A DNA stretch of 9,154 nucleotides from Candidatus Zhuqueibacterota bacterium. GTDB lineage: Bacteria > SM23-31 > B21-G16. Below the pieces are notes generated by a model. The model was not told the DNA's origin. It was given only the letters and a program-made list of their open reading frames with translations, and did not search any database. Shown here one piece after another: positions 1-6,636 of the stretch. The stretch covers positions 1 to 9,154 of the forward strand of contig QNDJ01000041.1 in NCBI GenBank assembly GCA_003644825.1, written 5' to 3'. Both the position numbers and the translations under genes were made by a program. Numbering within the stretch: the first letter of the stretch is position 1; each line of letters starts with the position of its first letter.

Positions 1-2173
1 ATATCAGGATATCCTCGGTTTCAGTGCTTCGTACAATAAGGGTAGTTCTGGTTAGTTTAACCATATTTTCAATTCTTTTAGCAAATTTTTCTTCGTTACC
101 CTTTTCAGGCACAGCGGTTCCGAGGATTGTGAGGTCTGTATTATGAGATAGTTTACCCAGGACTTCTTCGATAGGTTGTTCTGATGATTCTCTTGTGAGG
201 ATTTTTACTTCGGCATTTAATCTTGCATTTTCCAGTAATCTTTTAATATTGGCCTGAGCCTTATCGGTTCCTTTAGGGTTGTCGATTACCATAAGGATTC
301 TAATTTTTGCTCTTCTCCATAACGAATTTAGAGTGATGAGATAAGCAATTAAAATCATCATCATTCCATTACCACCTTTACCTCCCCACCATATATCTAT
401 AGTTTTGTGATTTCCGAACTCTTTTTTTTCGTCGAATTTTAATATTAACACACTTTTTTTTAGTCTTACGAGGTCTCTGACAAGGGACATCAGATTTGTT
501 TGTTTGAGGGGTTCTCTGCTCCATCCGAAAAGGGTTACATTCGGATTTAAGCCTCCTATACCGTGGGATTGAGCAATAACCCTGACACCTTCAGTAAATT
601 CTTTGACGATTTCTACTTTTCCAAAAGCTTTAAGGTTGTTTTCTTTGATAAATTGTTTGATATTTTTATAGGCGATTTCTTTCATTCCTTTACTTGAATC
701 AGAATTGATATCTCCTGTTACAATCTGAAATAGAGTTATTAATCCTTTGCCTTTACTGAGCCATTCTGCCAGCAAAGTCAACGGCCTGCGATACTGGGGT
801 AGTCCGGTAAAAACCATTATATTTGGTCTCCAGTTTTTAGGTGACCAGGGAGTTGATTCAAGCTTAAGAAGAGCAAATCTGGAAAGTTCAAACCATATAC
901 CACTTCGGACATCACCCCATACCTGGTTTAAGGAACGGCGTTCAAGAAGAAAAAATATTCCATAACTTATAATAATTGCAATAATGGTAGCAGATGCATT
1001 AATCAGGAACATTGTGTAGTAGCAACCAAAAGCTCCCAGAATCGAGATTATCCAGTGAACTTTCAACTTTGGCCTATAACTCGGGTTTCCGACCATTTTC
1101 TCAAAACCTGCTGTAAAGTTAACCATCCCGTATGTATTTAGAAAAAACATCGTAATAATTGTAGCTACAAAGTTGAGGTTTCCAAGTTGAATAATGAAAA
1201 TAGCTATCAAAAATGTTGTTATGACCCCGATTCTAGGCTCTGTTTTGCTACCAAGCTTCAGGCTAAAAAACCTCGGAAGAATATTATCAAGAGAAAGAGC
1301 TTGAAGGGTTCGTGGTGCAGCAACAATGCTTCCCAGGGCAGACGAAAGTGTTGATGCCCACACTCCTACAAGAATTAATTCAGGAATAAGAGATATTCTT
1401 TTCATAACAAGGTTGTCGGTAATAAGTAGATTTACCGGGACATTTGAAGAGAGCCTGTATGCTGTAAAAATATAAATAAGAAAAGTTATCCCTATTGATA
1501 GTAATGTGCCTCTTGGTATACTTTTTGAAGGGTTTTTTAAGTCACCGGACATACTTACACCTGTCATTATTCCGGTAACAGCAGGAAAAAATACGGCGAA
1601 AACCTTCCAGAATGTATATCCCTCTGTATAGTGTGATGTATAATTTATTACAATATTCGGGTTTACAGGTCCAGCAAAAAATGAAATGAGAGATAAACTT
1701 AAAATACTTAAAATAACATATTGTATTTTTATAGCGAAACTTGCACCTATATATGCTATTATCCCGAAAATGATACAAACGATTGATGAGATGAGTTTTA
1801 AATTATGAAAAGGAAAACTGCTTATAATTGATTCGCTGAATCCTATTATGTAGAATGCCACAGAAATTGCCTGGGATAAATACAGCGGGATACCAATACT
1901 GCCCCCTATTTCAAGGCCAAGGCTTCTGGATATAAGATAATATGAACCTCCGGTTTTAACTTCAATATTTGTAGATATTGCAGAAAGAGAAAGCCCCGTT
2001 AACAATGTTATAAAATTTGAAAGGACTATTATTAGAAGTGCACCTTTTAAACCAGCATTACCAACAACCCAGCCTATTCTCAGGAATAGTATTATTCCTA
2101 AAATCGTTAGTACATTCGGTGTAAATACACCACCAAAAGTACCAAATCTTCTTGTTGGATGTTCTTTATTCAA
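1..2173 (-). CDS. SLC12-type cation-chloride (Na-K-Cl-like) cotransporter, C-terminus cut by window edge
   Basis: Inner-membrane secondary transporter predicted to co-transport Na+/K+ with Cl-. The 724 visible codons read open without a frameshift. The N-terminus carries the SLC12 signature FGTFGGVFTPN (residues 10-20) leading into TM1. GGSYYLISRSLG (75-86) and the TM3 stretch AFYIIGF (106-112) follow, then FFPAVTGI (195-202) with SGDLKNP (209-215), and TLSSALGSIVAAP (275-287) with LDNILP (295-300). About twelve hydrophobic segments end near residue 410. The soluble C-terminal domain contains IDIWWGGKGG (592-601) and a Rossmann/UspA-like end, as known for SLC12 C-terminal domains. From memory of NKCC1, its K+ side-chain ligands Tyr and Thr correspond to Y108 and T200, and its Na+ ligand serines to S277/S278; KCC proteins lack the serine pair. 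The start is TTG at 2173-2171: a stop lies six codons upstream and the first in-frame Met is residue 203. No Shine-Dalgarno is visible. The stop codon lies outside the window. Confidence 0.9.
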   Translation of the reverse strand, partial: MNKEHPTRRFGTFGGVFTPNVLTILGIILFLRIGWVVGNAGLKGALLIIVLSNFITLLTGLSLSAISTNIEVKTGGSYYLISRSLGLEIGGSIGIPLYLSQAISVAFYIIGFSESIISSFPFHNLKLISSIVCIIFGIIAYIGASFAIKIQYVILSILSLSLISFFAGPVNPNIVINYTSHYTEGYTFWKVFAVFFPAVTGIMTGVSMSGDLKNPSKSIPRGTLLSIGITFLIYIFTAYRLSSNVPVNLLITDNLVMKRISLIPELILVGVWASTLSSALGSIVAAPRTLQALSLDNILPRFFSLKLGSKTEPRIGVITTFLIAIFIIQLGNLNFVATIITMFFLNTYGMVNFTAGFEKMVGNPSYRPKLKVHWIISILGAFGCYYTMFLINASATIIAIIISYGIFFLLERRSLNQVWGDVRSGIWFELSRFALLKLESTPWSPKNWRPNIMVFTGLPQYRRPLTLLAEWLSKGKGLITLFQIVTGDINSDSSKGMKEIAYKNIKQFIKENNLKAFGKVEIVKEFTEGVRVIAQSHGIGGLNPNVTLFGWSREPLKQTNLMSLVRDLVRLKKSVLILKFDEKKEFGNHKTIDIWWGGKGGNGMMMILIAYLITLNSLWRRAKIRILMVIDNPKGTDKAQANIKRLLENARLNAEVKILTRESSEQPIEEVLGKLSHNTDLTILGTAVPEKGNEEKFAKRIENMVKLTRTTLIVRSTETEDILI

Positions 2174-2204
2174 TAAATAATATGGATTTTAAAAATGATA
2201 ATTT

Positions 2205-2233
2205 AAAATACAAAAGAAATTATTAATTCGCAA
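2205..2233 (-). promoter_or_regulatory. Possible sigma70-type promoter for the cotransporter gene
   Basis: On the minus strand a TTGCGA box (2233-2228) is followed after 17 bp by TATTTT (2210-2205), about 32 bp ahead of the TTG start. Each hexamer matches only four of six consensus bases, and the region is very AT-rich, so chance matches are expected. Position and spacing are right for a promoter of the divergent gene. Confidence 0.25.
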
Positions 2234-2347
2234 CATAAATAAGATTCTGACTTTTTGAAGATAGTGTATTGGGAATATAGAATAAATTACAAGTATTGTG
2301 TAATATATATTATAGATATTCGATAATTATTTTTTGCCTTATTATTA

Positions 2348-2377
2348 TTGAAATTTATTGTATTTTAATTTTAAAAT
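2348..2377 (+). promoter_or_regulatory. Likely promoter of the DUF364/C-S lyase/NBP35 operon
   Basis: TTGAAA (2348-2353, five of six against TTGACA) is followed after 18 bp by TAAAAT (2372-2377, five of six against TATAAT). This would give a transcript start near 2384 and a leader of about 45 nt before the ATG at 2429. A second candidate further upstream is TTGAAG (2255-2260), 17 bp, TAGAAT (2278-2283), which would give a longer leader. The whole divergent region 2174-2428 is AT-rich with no convincing ORF, so either match could be fortuitous. Confidence 0.4.
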
Positions 2378-2415
2378 CTTAAATTGTATTTTTCAATAAA
2401 GATAAATCACAGCTT

Positions 2416-2431
2416 TAAGGAAATGATTATG
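2416..2431 (+). promoter_or_regulatory. Ribosome binding site that fixes the start of the DUF364 gene
   Basis: TAAGGA (2416-2421) lies seven bases before the ATG at 2429-2431. A longer reading from a TTG at 2384 is open in the same frame but has no ribosome site and would add residues that look non-coding. Another in-frame ATG at 2423 is too close to the AGGA to be used well. Confidence 0.7.
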
Positions 2432-3160
2432 TTAAATGAAATTAGAGAAAAATTCAGGAAAATAGTAGATGAAAATAATCTGTTAAATGAAGAAATTTTT
2501 ATTAAAGCAAGGGTTTTAACCCCTGAAGAGGCGATAGGAAATCCCGAAGAAAAAGACTTTCCTCTTTTGAAAGGTAAAGAAAGAATGATACAGGCTGATT
2601 TTAAAGGTTCTTATGGGCAGGCTTTTACAGATATGTACGGGAATTTTCAGGGTAAAATTTCTGATATTGTTGCTATGGAGTTGAAAAATAATTACAGAAG
2701 AGCTTTATTTGTTGCTTCCATAAATGCTGTAATGAGGTATTTAAAGCTGATTGAAAAAACAATACATTGTAAAGATGAAGAACCTTTTGAATGCAGTCAA
2801 ATGATAGAGAAATTTATTTTAGAAAATTATCCTGAAGTAAAAAAAATTGCACTCGTCGGGTATCAACCGGCTTTTGTACAGGTTTTATCAAAAAGATTTG
2901 TTTTAAATGTTCTGGACCTGGACAGAGATAATACAGGTAAAATGAAGTTTGGAGTTCCTATTCTAAACGGGAATGTTTGCACTGAAGATACTATTAAATG
3001 GGGTGATATTGTTTTAGTTACCGGTTCTGTTTTTGTTAATGGAACAATTGATGAAATCGTTCGATACAAGAACGTTGATAGAATATTCTTTTACGGTGTA
3101 ACAGTTGCAGGCATTGCGGAGTTACTTCATCTTAATAGATTGTGTTTTAAAGGTCATTAA
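2429..3160 (+). CDS. DUF4213/DUF364 Rossmann-like protein (putative heavy-metal chelation family)
   Basis: A 243-residue soluble protein with no signal peptide. The N-terminal half resembles DUF4213: a conserved-looking stretch LTPEEAIGNPEEKDFPLLKG (30-49), then ADFKGSYGQAFTD (56-68), NNYRRALFVASINAVMRYL (87-105) and HCKDEEPFEC (113-122). The C-terminal half resembles DUF364: a Rossmann-type strand and loop ALVGYQPAFV (141-150), an acidic VLDLDRDN (161-168), and TGSVFVNGTIDEIV (198-211). Family databases call DUF364 a putative heavy-metal chelation domain; no reaction is established to my knowledge. Cys113-type and His residues (H113, C114, C122, C184) could bind a metal, but this is inference. 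It is the first gene of an operon, with 15 bp to the next gene. The family call is confident and the function is unknown. Start chosen by the AAGGA ribosome site. Confidence 0.8.
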   Translation: MLNEIREKFRKIVDENNLLNEEIFIKARVLTPEEAIGNPEEKDFPLLKGKERMIQADFKGSYGQAFTDMYGNFQGKISDIVAMELKNNYRRALFVASINAVMRYLKLIEKTIHCKDEEPFECSQMIEKFILENYPEVKKIALVGYQPAFVQVLSKRFVLNVLDLDRDNTGKMKFGVPILNGNVCTEDTIKWGDIVLVTGSVFVNGTIDEIVRYKNVDRIFFYGVTVAGIAELLHLNRLCFKGH

Positions 3161-3175
3161 ATAACAGGAGGAAAT

Positions 3176-4384
3176 ATGAAAGATATAAGCGATATGGGGC
3201 TGGAAACAAAGGTTATTCATGCGGGTCAGGAAGTTGACCCTCATACGGGATGTGTTACTGTTCCGATATATCAAACTTCAACATTCGCATTTAAAAATGC
3301 TGAAGATGGAGCAGAAAAATTTTCAGGAAAAAAGAAGGGATATATTTATACAAGAATCGGAAATCCAACAATAAAAGCCCTTGAAGAATGTGTTACGGTG
3401 CTTGAAAATGGATATGCAGGACTTGCTACATCATCAGGAATGTCTGCTGTCAATGCGGTTTATACGGCTTTTCTTGATAGAGGAGACCATATAGTAAGCA
3501 CAAGCGCAGTATATGGACCGTCAAGAGTTGTTATTGAAAGGGAGTATTCAAGATTTGGTATTGAGTATAGTTTTGTAAAAACGGAAAATCTGGAAGAGGT
3601 TGAAAAAGCAATAAAACCAAATACCAAATTACTGTTTATCGAAACACCTGCCAATCCCACTATATCCATAACGGATATTTCGGGGTGTGCAGAGATTGCA
3701 AGAAAACATAACATTCCTCTTGTTGTGGATAATACATTTATGAGTCCATACCTTCAGAGGCCTCTTGAGCTTGGAGCGGATATTGTAATTCATAGTATGA
3801 CTAAGTTTTTAAATGGGCATAGTGATGTAGTTGCAGGGATAATTATTACAAAAGATAAAGAACATTATAAAAGATTGAAAAAAGTGCTGGTTAATTTTGG
3901 TGGTACTATAGACCCAACCCAGGCGTGGCTTGTGTTAAGGGGTATAAAAACTCTTGTTTTGAGGGTTGAGAAAAGTCAATCAAATGCTATGAAGATTGCA
4001 GAATTTCTCGAGAATCACCCTAAAGTTGAATGGGTCAGGTATCCAGGGCTTAAATCTCATCCTCAGTATGAAATTGCTAAAAAGCAACAGGATGGTCCGG
4101 GAGCCCTGATGAGTTTCGAGGTGAAAGGTGGTATTGCAGGTGGTAAAACTGTAATGGATAATGTAAATATTATTACTCTGGCGGTTTCTCTTGGTGGTAT
4201 AGAGTCTCTTATTCAACATCCGGCTTCAATGACGCATTCAACCGTTCCAAAAGAAGAAAGAGAAGAAGCTGGTATTACAGATGGATTGGTAAGATTGTCT
4301 GTCGGGTGTGAAGATTCCAAAGACCTTATAGATGATCTGGCCGGGGCTCTTGAAAAAATTAAATTGCAATTAAAAGATAATTGA
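3176..4384 (+). CDS. PLP-dependent Cys/Met metabolism enzyme (methionine/cystathionine gamma-lyase-like)
   Basis: A cytosolic 402-residue fold-type I PLP enzyme, full length for the family. Members make or break C-S bonds in methionine, homocysteine, cysteine or cystathionine. Visible residues, aligned from memory with Pseudomonas putida methionine gamma-lyase: YTRIGNP with Y58 and R60 (phosphate contacts from the neighbouring subunit), SSGMSA (86-91), Y113 (stacks on or activates substrate), D185 (pyridine nitrogen), S207/T209 and the PLP lysine K210 in SMTKFLNGHSD, SLGGIESLIQHPAS (338-351), and R373 (substrate carboxylate). The position of the lyase cysteine Cys116 holds proline (P115), so methionine gamma-lyase activity is uncertain. 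Cystathionine gamma-lyase, gamma-synthase or O-acetylhomoserine sulfhydrylase remain possible. AGGAGG at 3166-3171 precedes the ATG. It is cotranscribed with the genes on both sides (15 bp upstream gap, 38 bp downstream). Confidence 0.9.
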   Translation: MKDISDMGLETKVIHAGQEVDPHTGCVTVPIYQTSTFAFKNAEDGAEKFSGKKKGYIYTRIGNPTIKALEECVTVLENGYAGLATSSGMSAVNAVYTAFLDRGDHIVSTSAVYGPSRVVIEREYSRFGIEYSFVKTENLEEVEKAIKPNTKLLFIETPANPTISITDISGCAEIARKHNIPLVVDNTFMSPYLQRPLELGADIVIHSMTKFLNGHSDVVAGIIITKDKEHYKRLKKVLVNFGGTIDPTQAWLVLRGIKTLVLRVEKSQSNAMKIAEFLENHPKVEWVRYPGLKSHPQYEIAKKQQDGPGALMSFEVKGGIAGGKTVMDNVNIITLAVSLGGIESLIQHPASMTHSTVPKEEREEAGITDGLVRLSVGCEDSKDLIDDLAGALEKIKLQLKDN

Positions 4385-4410
4385 GGTTTAGAAAATATAA
4401 GATTAATTAC

Positions 4411-4425
4411 AGGAGGTTAAGGGTG
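4411..4425 (+). promoter_or_regulatory. Strong ribosome binding site that fixes a GTG start for the NBP35/Mrp gene
   Basis: A perfect AGGAGG (4411-4416) lies six bases before GTG (4423-4425). The reading frame is open back to a TTG at 4381, which overlaps the previous stop codon, but that start has no ribosome site and its extra residues are basic, non-family sequence. The GTG start gives a 290-residue protein beginning with the cysteine-rich segment typical of this family. Confidence 0.8.
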
Positions 4426-5295
4426 GAAGAAAAAAAAGAATGCAGTACCTGTAAGGATGATTCCTGCTCTGCAAAAACAAGAAAACCAAAAGAAAGCGAA
4501 AAAGAATATCTTGAAAGACAGAAAATAAGCAGCAGAATGTGTCAGATTGATAAGAAGTTTATGGTTCTCAGTGGAAAAGGTGGTGTTGGTAAAAGCACAG
4601 TTGCAGTTAATCTTGCTTTTTCTATTTCATCTAAAGGTAAAAAAGTAGGGTTAATGGATATAGATATACATGGACCGAGCATCCCTAAAATGCTGAATCT
4701 TGAAAAAAGTGCTGTTATGGTGGAAAATAATACCATAATTCCTGTTCAGTTCAGCCCAAACCTTAAAGTTATGTCTATAGGGTTTTTCCTCAGGCATACC
4801 GATGATGCAGTTATATGGAGGGGTCCTTTGAAAATAAGCCTTATCAAACAGTTTTTAGGTGATGTCGATTGGGGCAAACTTGACTATCTAATCATTGATT
4901 CCCCCCCGGGAACTGGAGATGAACCCTTAACAATAGGTCAAATTATTAATGATTTGACCGGTGTTATTATAGTTACCACTCCTCAGGATCTGGCACTGCT
5001 TGATGTGAGGAAATCAATTACCTTCTGCAGACAGGTTGGTATTCCGGTTACAGGTGTTATTGAGAATATGAGTGGTCTTATCTGTCCTCATTGTGGAAAA
5101 AAAATTGATGTCTTCAAAAGTGAGGGTGGTAAAGCAATGGCTGATGATATGGGCGTTCCGTTTCTCGGTTCAATTCCAATTGATAATCATATAGTTGAGA
5201 CGGGTGATCAGGGTATTCCTTTTGCTTTCAAATATTTTAAGAGTGACGCCGGTACTGCTATGGAGAAAATTTCAGAGAAAATAATAAAAATCTGA
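4423..5295 (+). CDS. NBP35/Mrp (ApbC-like) P-loop ATPase, iron-sulfur cluster carrier
   Basis: A cytosolic 290-residue SIMIBI-class ATPase, expected to act as a dimer that binds a [4Fe-4S] cluster and hands it to apo-proteins. A deviant Walker A GKGGVGKST lies at residues 51-59 and a switch-type MDIDIHGPSIP at 78-88. The family hallmark DSPPGTGDEPLT (159-170) and TTPQDLALLDV (185-195) follow. The bridging CPHC (221-224), whose cysteines hold the shared cluster at the dimer interface, lies after NMSG. The N-terminus adds three cysteines, C7-x2-C10-x4-C15, plus C40. This recalls the extra N-terminal cluster motif of eukaryotic and some anaerobe NBP35 proteins, although the spacing differs from the classical Nbp35 motif. 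MinD or ParA is unlikely because the CxxC and SPPGTGDE motifs are those of the Mrp/NBP35 group. It is the third gene of the operon. Confidence 0.93.
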   Translation: MEEKKECSTCKDDSCSAKTRKPKESEKEYLERQKISSRMCQIDKKFMVLSGKGGVGKSTVAVNLAFSISSKGKKVGLMDIDIHGPSIPKMLNLEKSAVMVENNTIIPVQFSPNLKVMSIGFFLRHTDDAVIWRGPLKISLIKQFLGDVDWGKLDYLIIDSPPGTGDEPLTIGQIINDLTGVIIVTTPQDLALLDVRKSITFCRQVGIPVTGVIENMSGLICPHCGKKIDVFKSEGGKAMADDMGVPFLGSIPIDNHIVETGDQGIPFAFKYFKSDAGTAMEKISEKIIKI

Positions 5296-5300
5296 ATGTA

Positions 5301-5358
5301 AACCCCTGAAAAGTTGAACTTTAATCTCGTATTGAATATTTATCAGGGTTATTATAAC
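5301..5358 (+). promoter_or_regulatory. Inverted repeat with possible promoter ahead of the radical SAM gene
   Basis: The 95-bp gap after the NBP35 gene holds AACCCCTGA (5301-5309) and its near reverse complement TCAGGGTT (5343-5350), one base bulged, 33 bases apart. A smaller symmetric element AAAGTT-G-AACTTT sits at 5310-5322. TTGAAT (5332-5337) and TATAAC (5353-5358), 15 bp apart, could be a weak promoter, with the second repeat arm inside its spacer. There is no T-tract, so it is not a standard intrinsic terminator. An operator, a leader structure or chance are all possible. Confidence 0.3.
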
Positions 5359-5390
5359 TCTATTGATGATCTATAGTCTTTTTATTAAAA

Positions 5391-6614
5391 GTGAAAAAGA
5401 TTTATGTATTTTTCAGACTTAATAATTTTAATAGGAACTCTATAACAGCGCTGATATCTTCTTTAAATGAAGTAAATAACCCGCAGATAAAATTCATAAA
5501 AGATGGAAATGAGATTGATAATGTGCTGAAACTATCCGAGCTTAAGGTTATATGTTATTCATTTTCAACGCCTGAATTACTGAATGTAAAGAAAGAGATT
5601 GCTTTTATCAGGTCTCTTAAATCTTCGAACTGTCTGTTAGTAGCGGGGGGTCCTCATCCAACAGCAGACCCGGAAGGAACTCTAAAGCTCGGTTTTGATT
5701 ATTGTTTTGTTGGAGAAAGTGAAAAAACGTTCTGCAGGTTTATATTAAAAATACAGAAAAAAGAATTTCCTGCAGGTTCAATAATTTTTCAGGGCAATGA
5801 AATAGTTGATATTAATGATTATTATCCTGTTTTGCCCAAGTATAATCTTGTTCCCCCATTAGAAATAACAAGAGGGTGTATAAGAAAATGTTCATACTGT
5901 CAAACACCCGATATATTCGGTAATAAATTGAGACACAGAAACATTGAAAACGTGTTTAAGAGTCTGAAAATAGCTTCTTTAAACAGCAGAAAAAGAACCT
6001 GGTTTATAAGCCCCAATGCCTTCAGTTACGGAACAAATGATTATACAAAACCAAGTGTTGATTCGATTAAAATGTTGCTCGAAATAGCTCGAAAGGCAGG
6101 AATTAACGAAATATTTTTCGGGAGTTTTCCTGCTGAAGTTTGTCCGGAATCGGTTAATGAGGAAATTCTCCAGATTGTAAAAAGATACTGTAAGAATAAG
6201 AGAATAATAATTGGTGTTCAGTCAGTTAGTGAAAGAACTTTAAAATCTTTGAACAGATTTTCTTCTATATCTGAAATAAAAAGAGCAGTATATCTTGTGA
6301 AAAAAACAGGTTTTATACCAGTACTCGATTTTATATTTGGTTTACCGGACGAAAATGAATCAGAAATAAGAGAAACTTTAACATTGATCAGCTATTTAAT
6401 AAAAGAATACAGAGCTCAAATTCATGCTCACACATATATTCCACTCCCGTCAACGCCTTTCTGGCATAAGGAACCCGTAAGATTAAAAAAATATGTAAAA
6501 GAGTTCTTACTGGATTTAGAATACAGGAAAAAACTGTTTGGAGACTGGAAAGAACAGGAAATTTTATCAAAAAATATTCTAAAGTGGAAAGAAAAAGGTT
6601 TAATTACTGTATAA
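5391..6614 (+). CDS. B12-binding-type radical SAM protein, MJ_1487-like family
   Basis: A cytosolic 407-residue protein of unknown substrate. Residues 1-125 look like the cobalamin-binding (Rossmann) module of the class B radical SAM proteins: VICYSFSTPE (53-62), VAGGPHPTADPE (84-95) and FDYCFVGESEKTF (102-114). The DxHxxG signature of base-off B12 binders is absent. The radical SAM core starts at LEITRGCIRKCSYCQTP (157-173), with the CxxxCxxC cysteines C163, C167 and C170 for the [4Fe-4S]/SAM cluster. IGVQSVSERTLKSLNR (274-289) and DFIFGLPDENESE (313-325) are typical of the Elp3/MiaB-like HemN-type core. From memory the protein fits the MJ_1487 B12/radical SAM family, which has no assigned reaction. 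The GTG start has no clear ribosome site, but it matches the expected MKIYVFFRLN-like beginning and no ATG is near. It is followed after 22 bp by the S9 peptidase, probably in one transcript. Confidence 0.85.
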   Translation: MKKIYVFFRLNNFNRNSITALISSLNEVNNPQIKFIKDGNEIDNVLKLSELKVICYSFSTPELLNVKKEIAFIRSLKSSNCLLVAGGPHPTADPEGTLKLGFDYCFVGESEKTFCRFILKIQKKEFPAGSIIFQGNEIVDINDYYPVLPKYNLVPPLEITRGCIRKCSYCQTPDIFGNKLRHRNIENVFKSLKIASLNSRKRTWFISPNAFSYGTNDYTKPSVDSIKMLLEIARKAGINEIFFGSFPAEVCPESVNEEILQIVKRYCKNKRIIIGVQSVSERTLKSLNRFSSISEIKRAVYLVKKTGFIPVLDFIFGLPDENESEIRETLTLISYLIKEYRAQIHAHTYIPLPSTPFWHKEPVRLKKYVKEFLLDLEYRKKLFGDWKEQEILSKNILKWKEKGLITV

Positions 6615-6636
6615 TAAGTATAGGAGAAAGAATACA

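Noticed and set aside
747-965. Plus-strand open frame of 72 codons
   Set aside because: It lies antisense inside the SLC12 gene, whose minus-strand frame is continuous and rich in family motifs. It has no ribosome site and no recognisable domain.
1542-1778. Minus-strand ATG-initiated frame of 78 codons
   Set aside because: It is in a different frame from the SLC12 reading, and its Lys/Cys/Tyr-rich translation is that of an out-of-frame membrane gene.
2384-2428. TTG-start N-terminal extension of the DUF364 gene
   Set aside because: No ribosome site precedes it and the extra residues lie outside the family. The ATG at 2429 has AAGGA at the right distance, and the -10 box candidate ends only a few bases before 2384.
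3460-4219. Minus-strand open frames of about 80 codons inside the PLP enzyme gene
   Set aside because: They are shadows of a well-conserved plus-strand gene and show no motifs or start signals.
4381-4422. TTG-start N-terminal extension of the NBP35/Mrp gene
   Set aside because: A perfect AGGAGG directly precedes the GTG at 4423, and the extension would read through that ribosome site as coding sequence.
4901-4910. Run of seven C within the NBP35/Mrp gene as a possible frameshift
   Set aside because: The frame is intact on both sides and the run encodes the invariant DSPPGTGD motif, so the length is correct as given.
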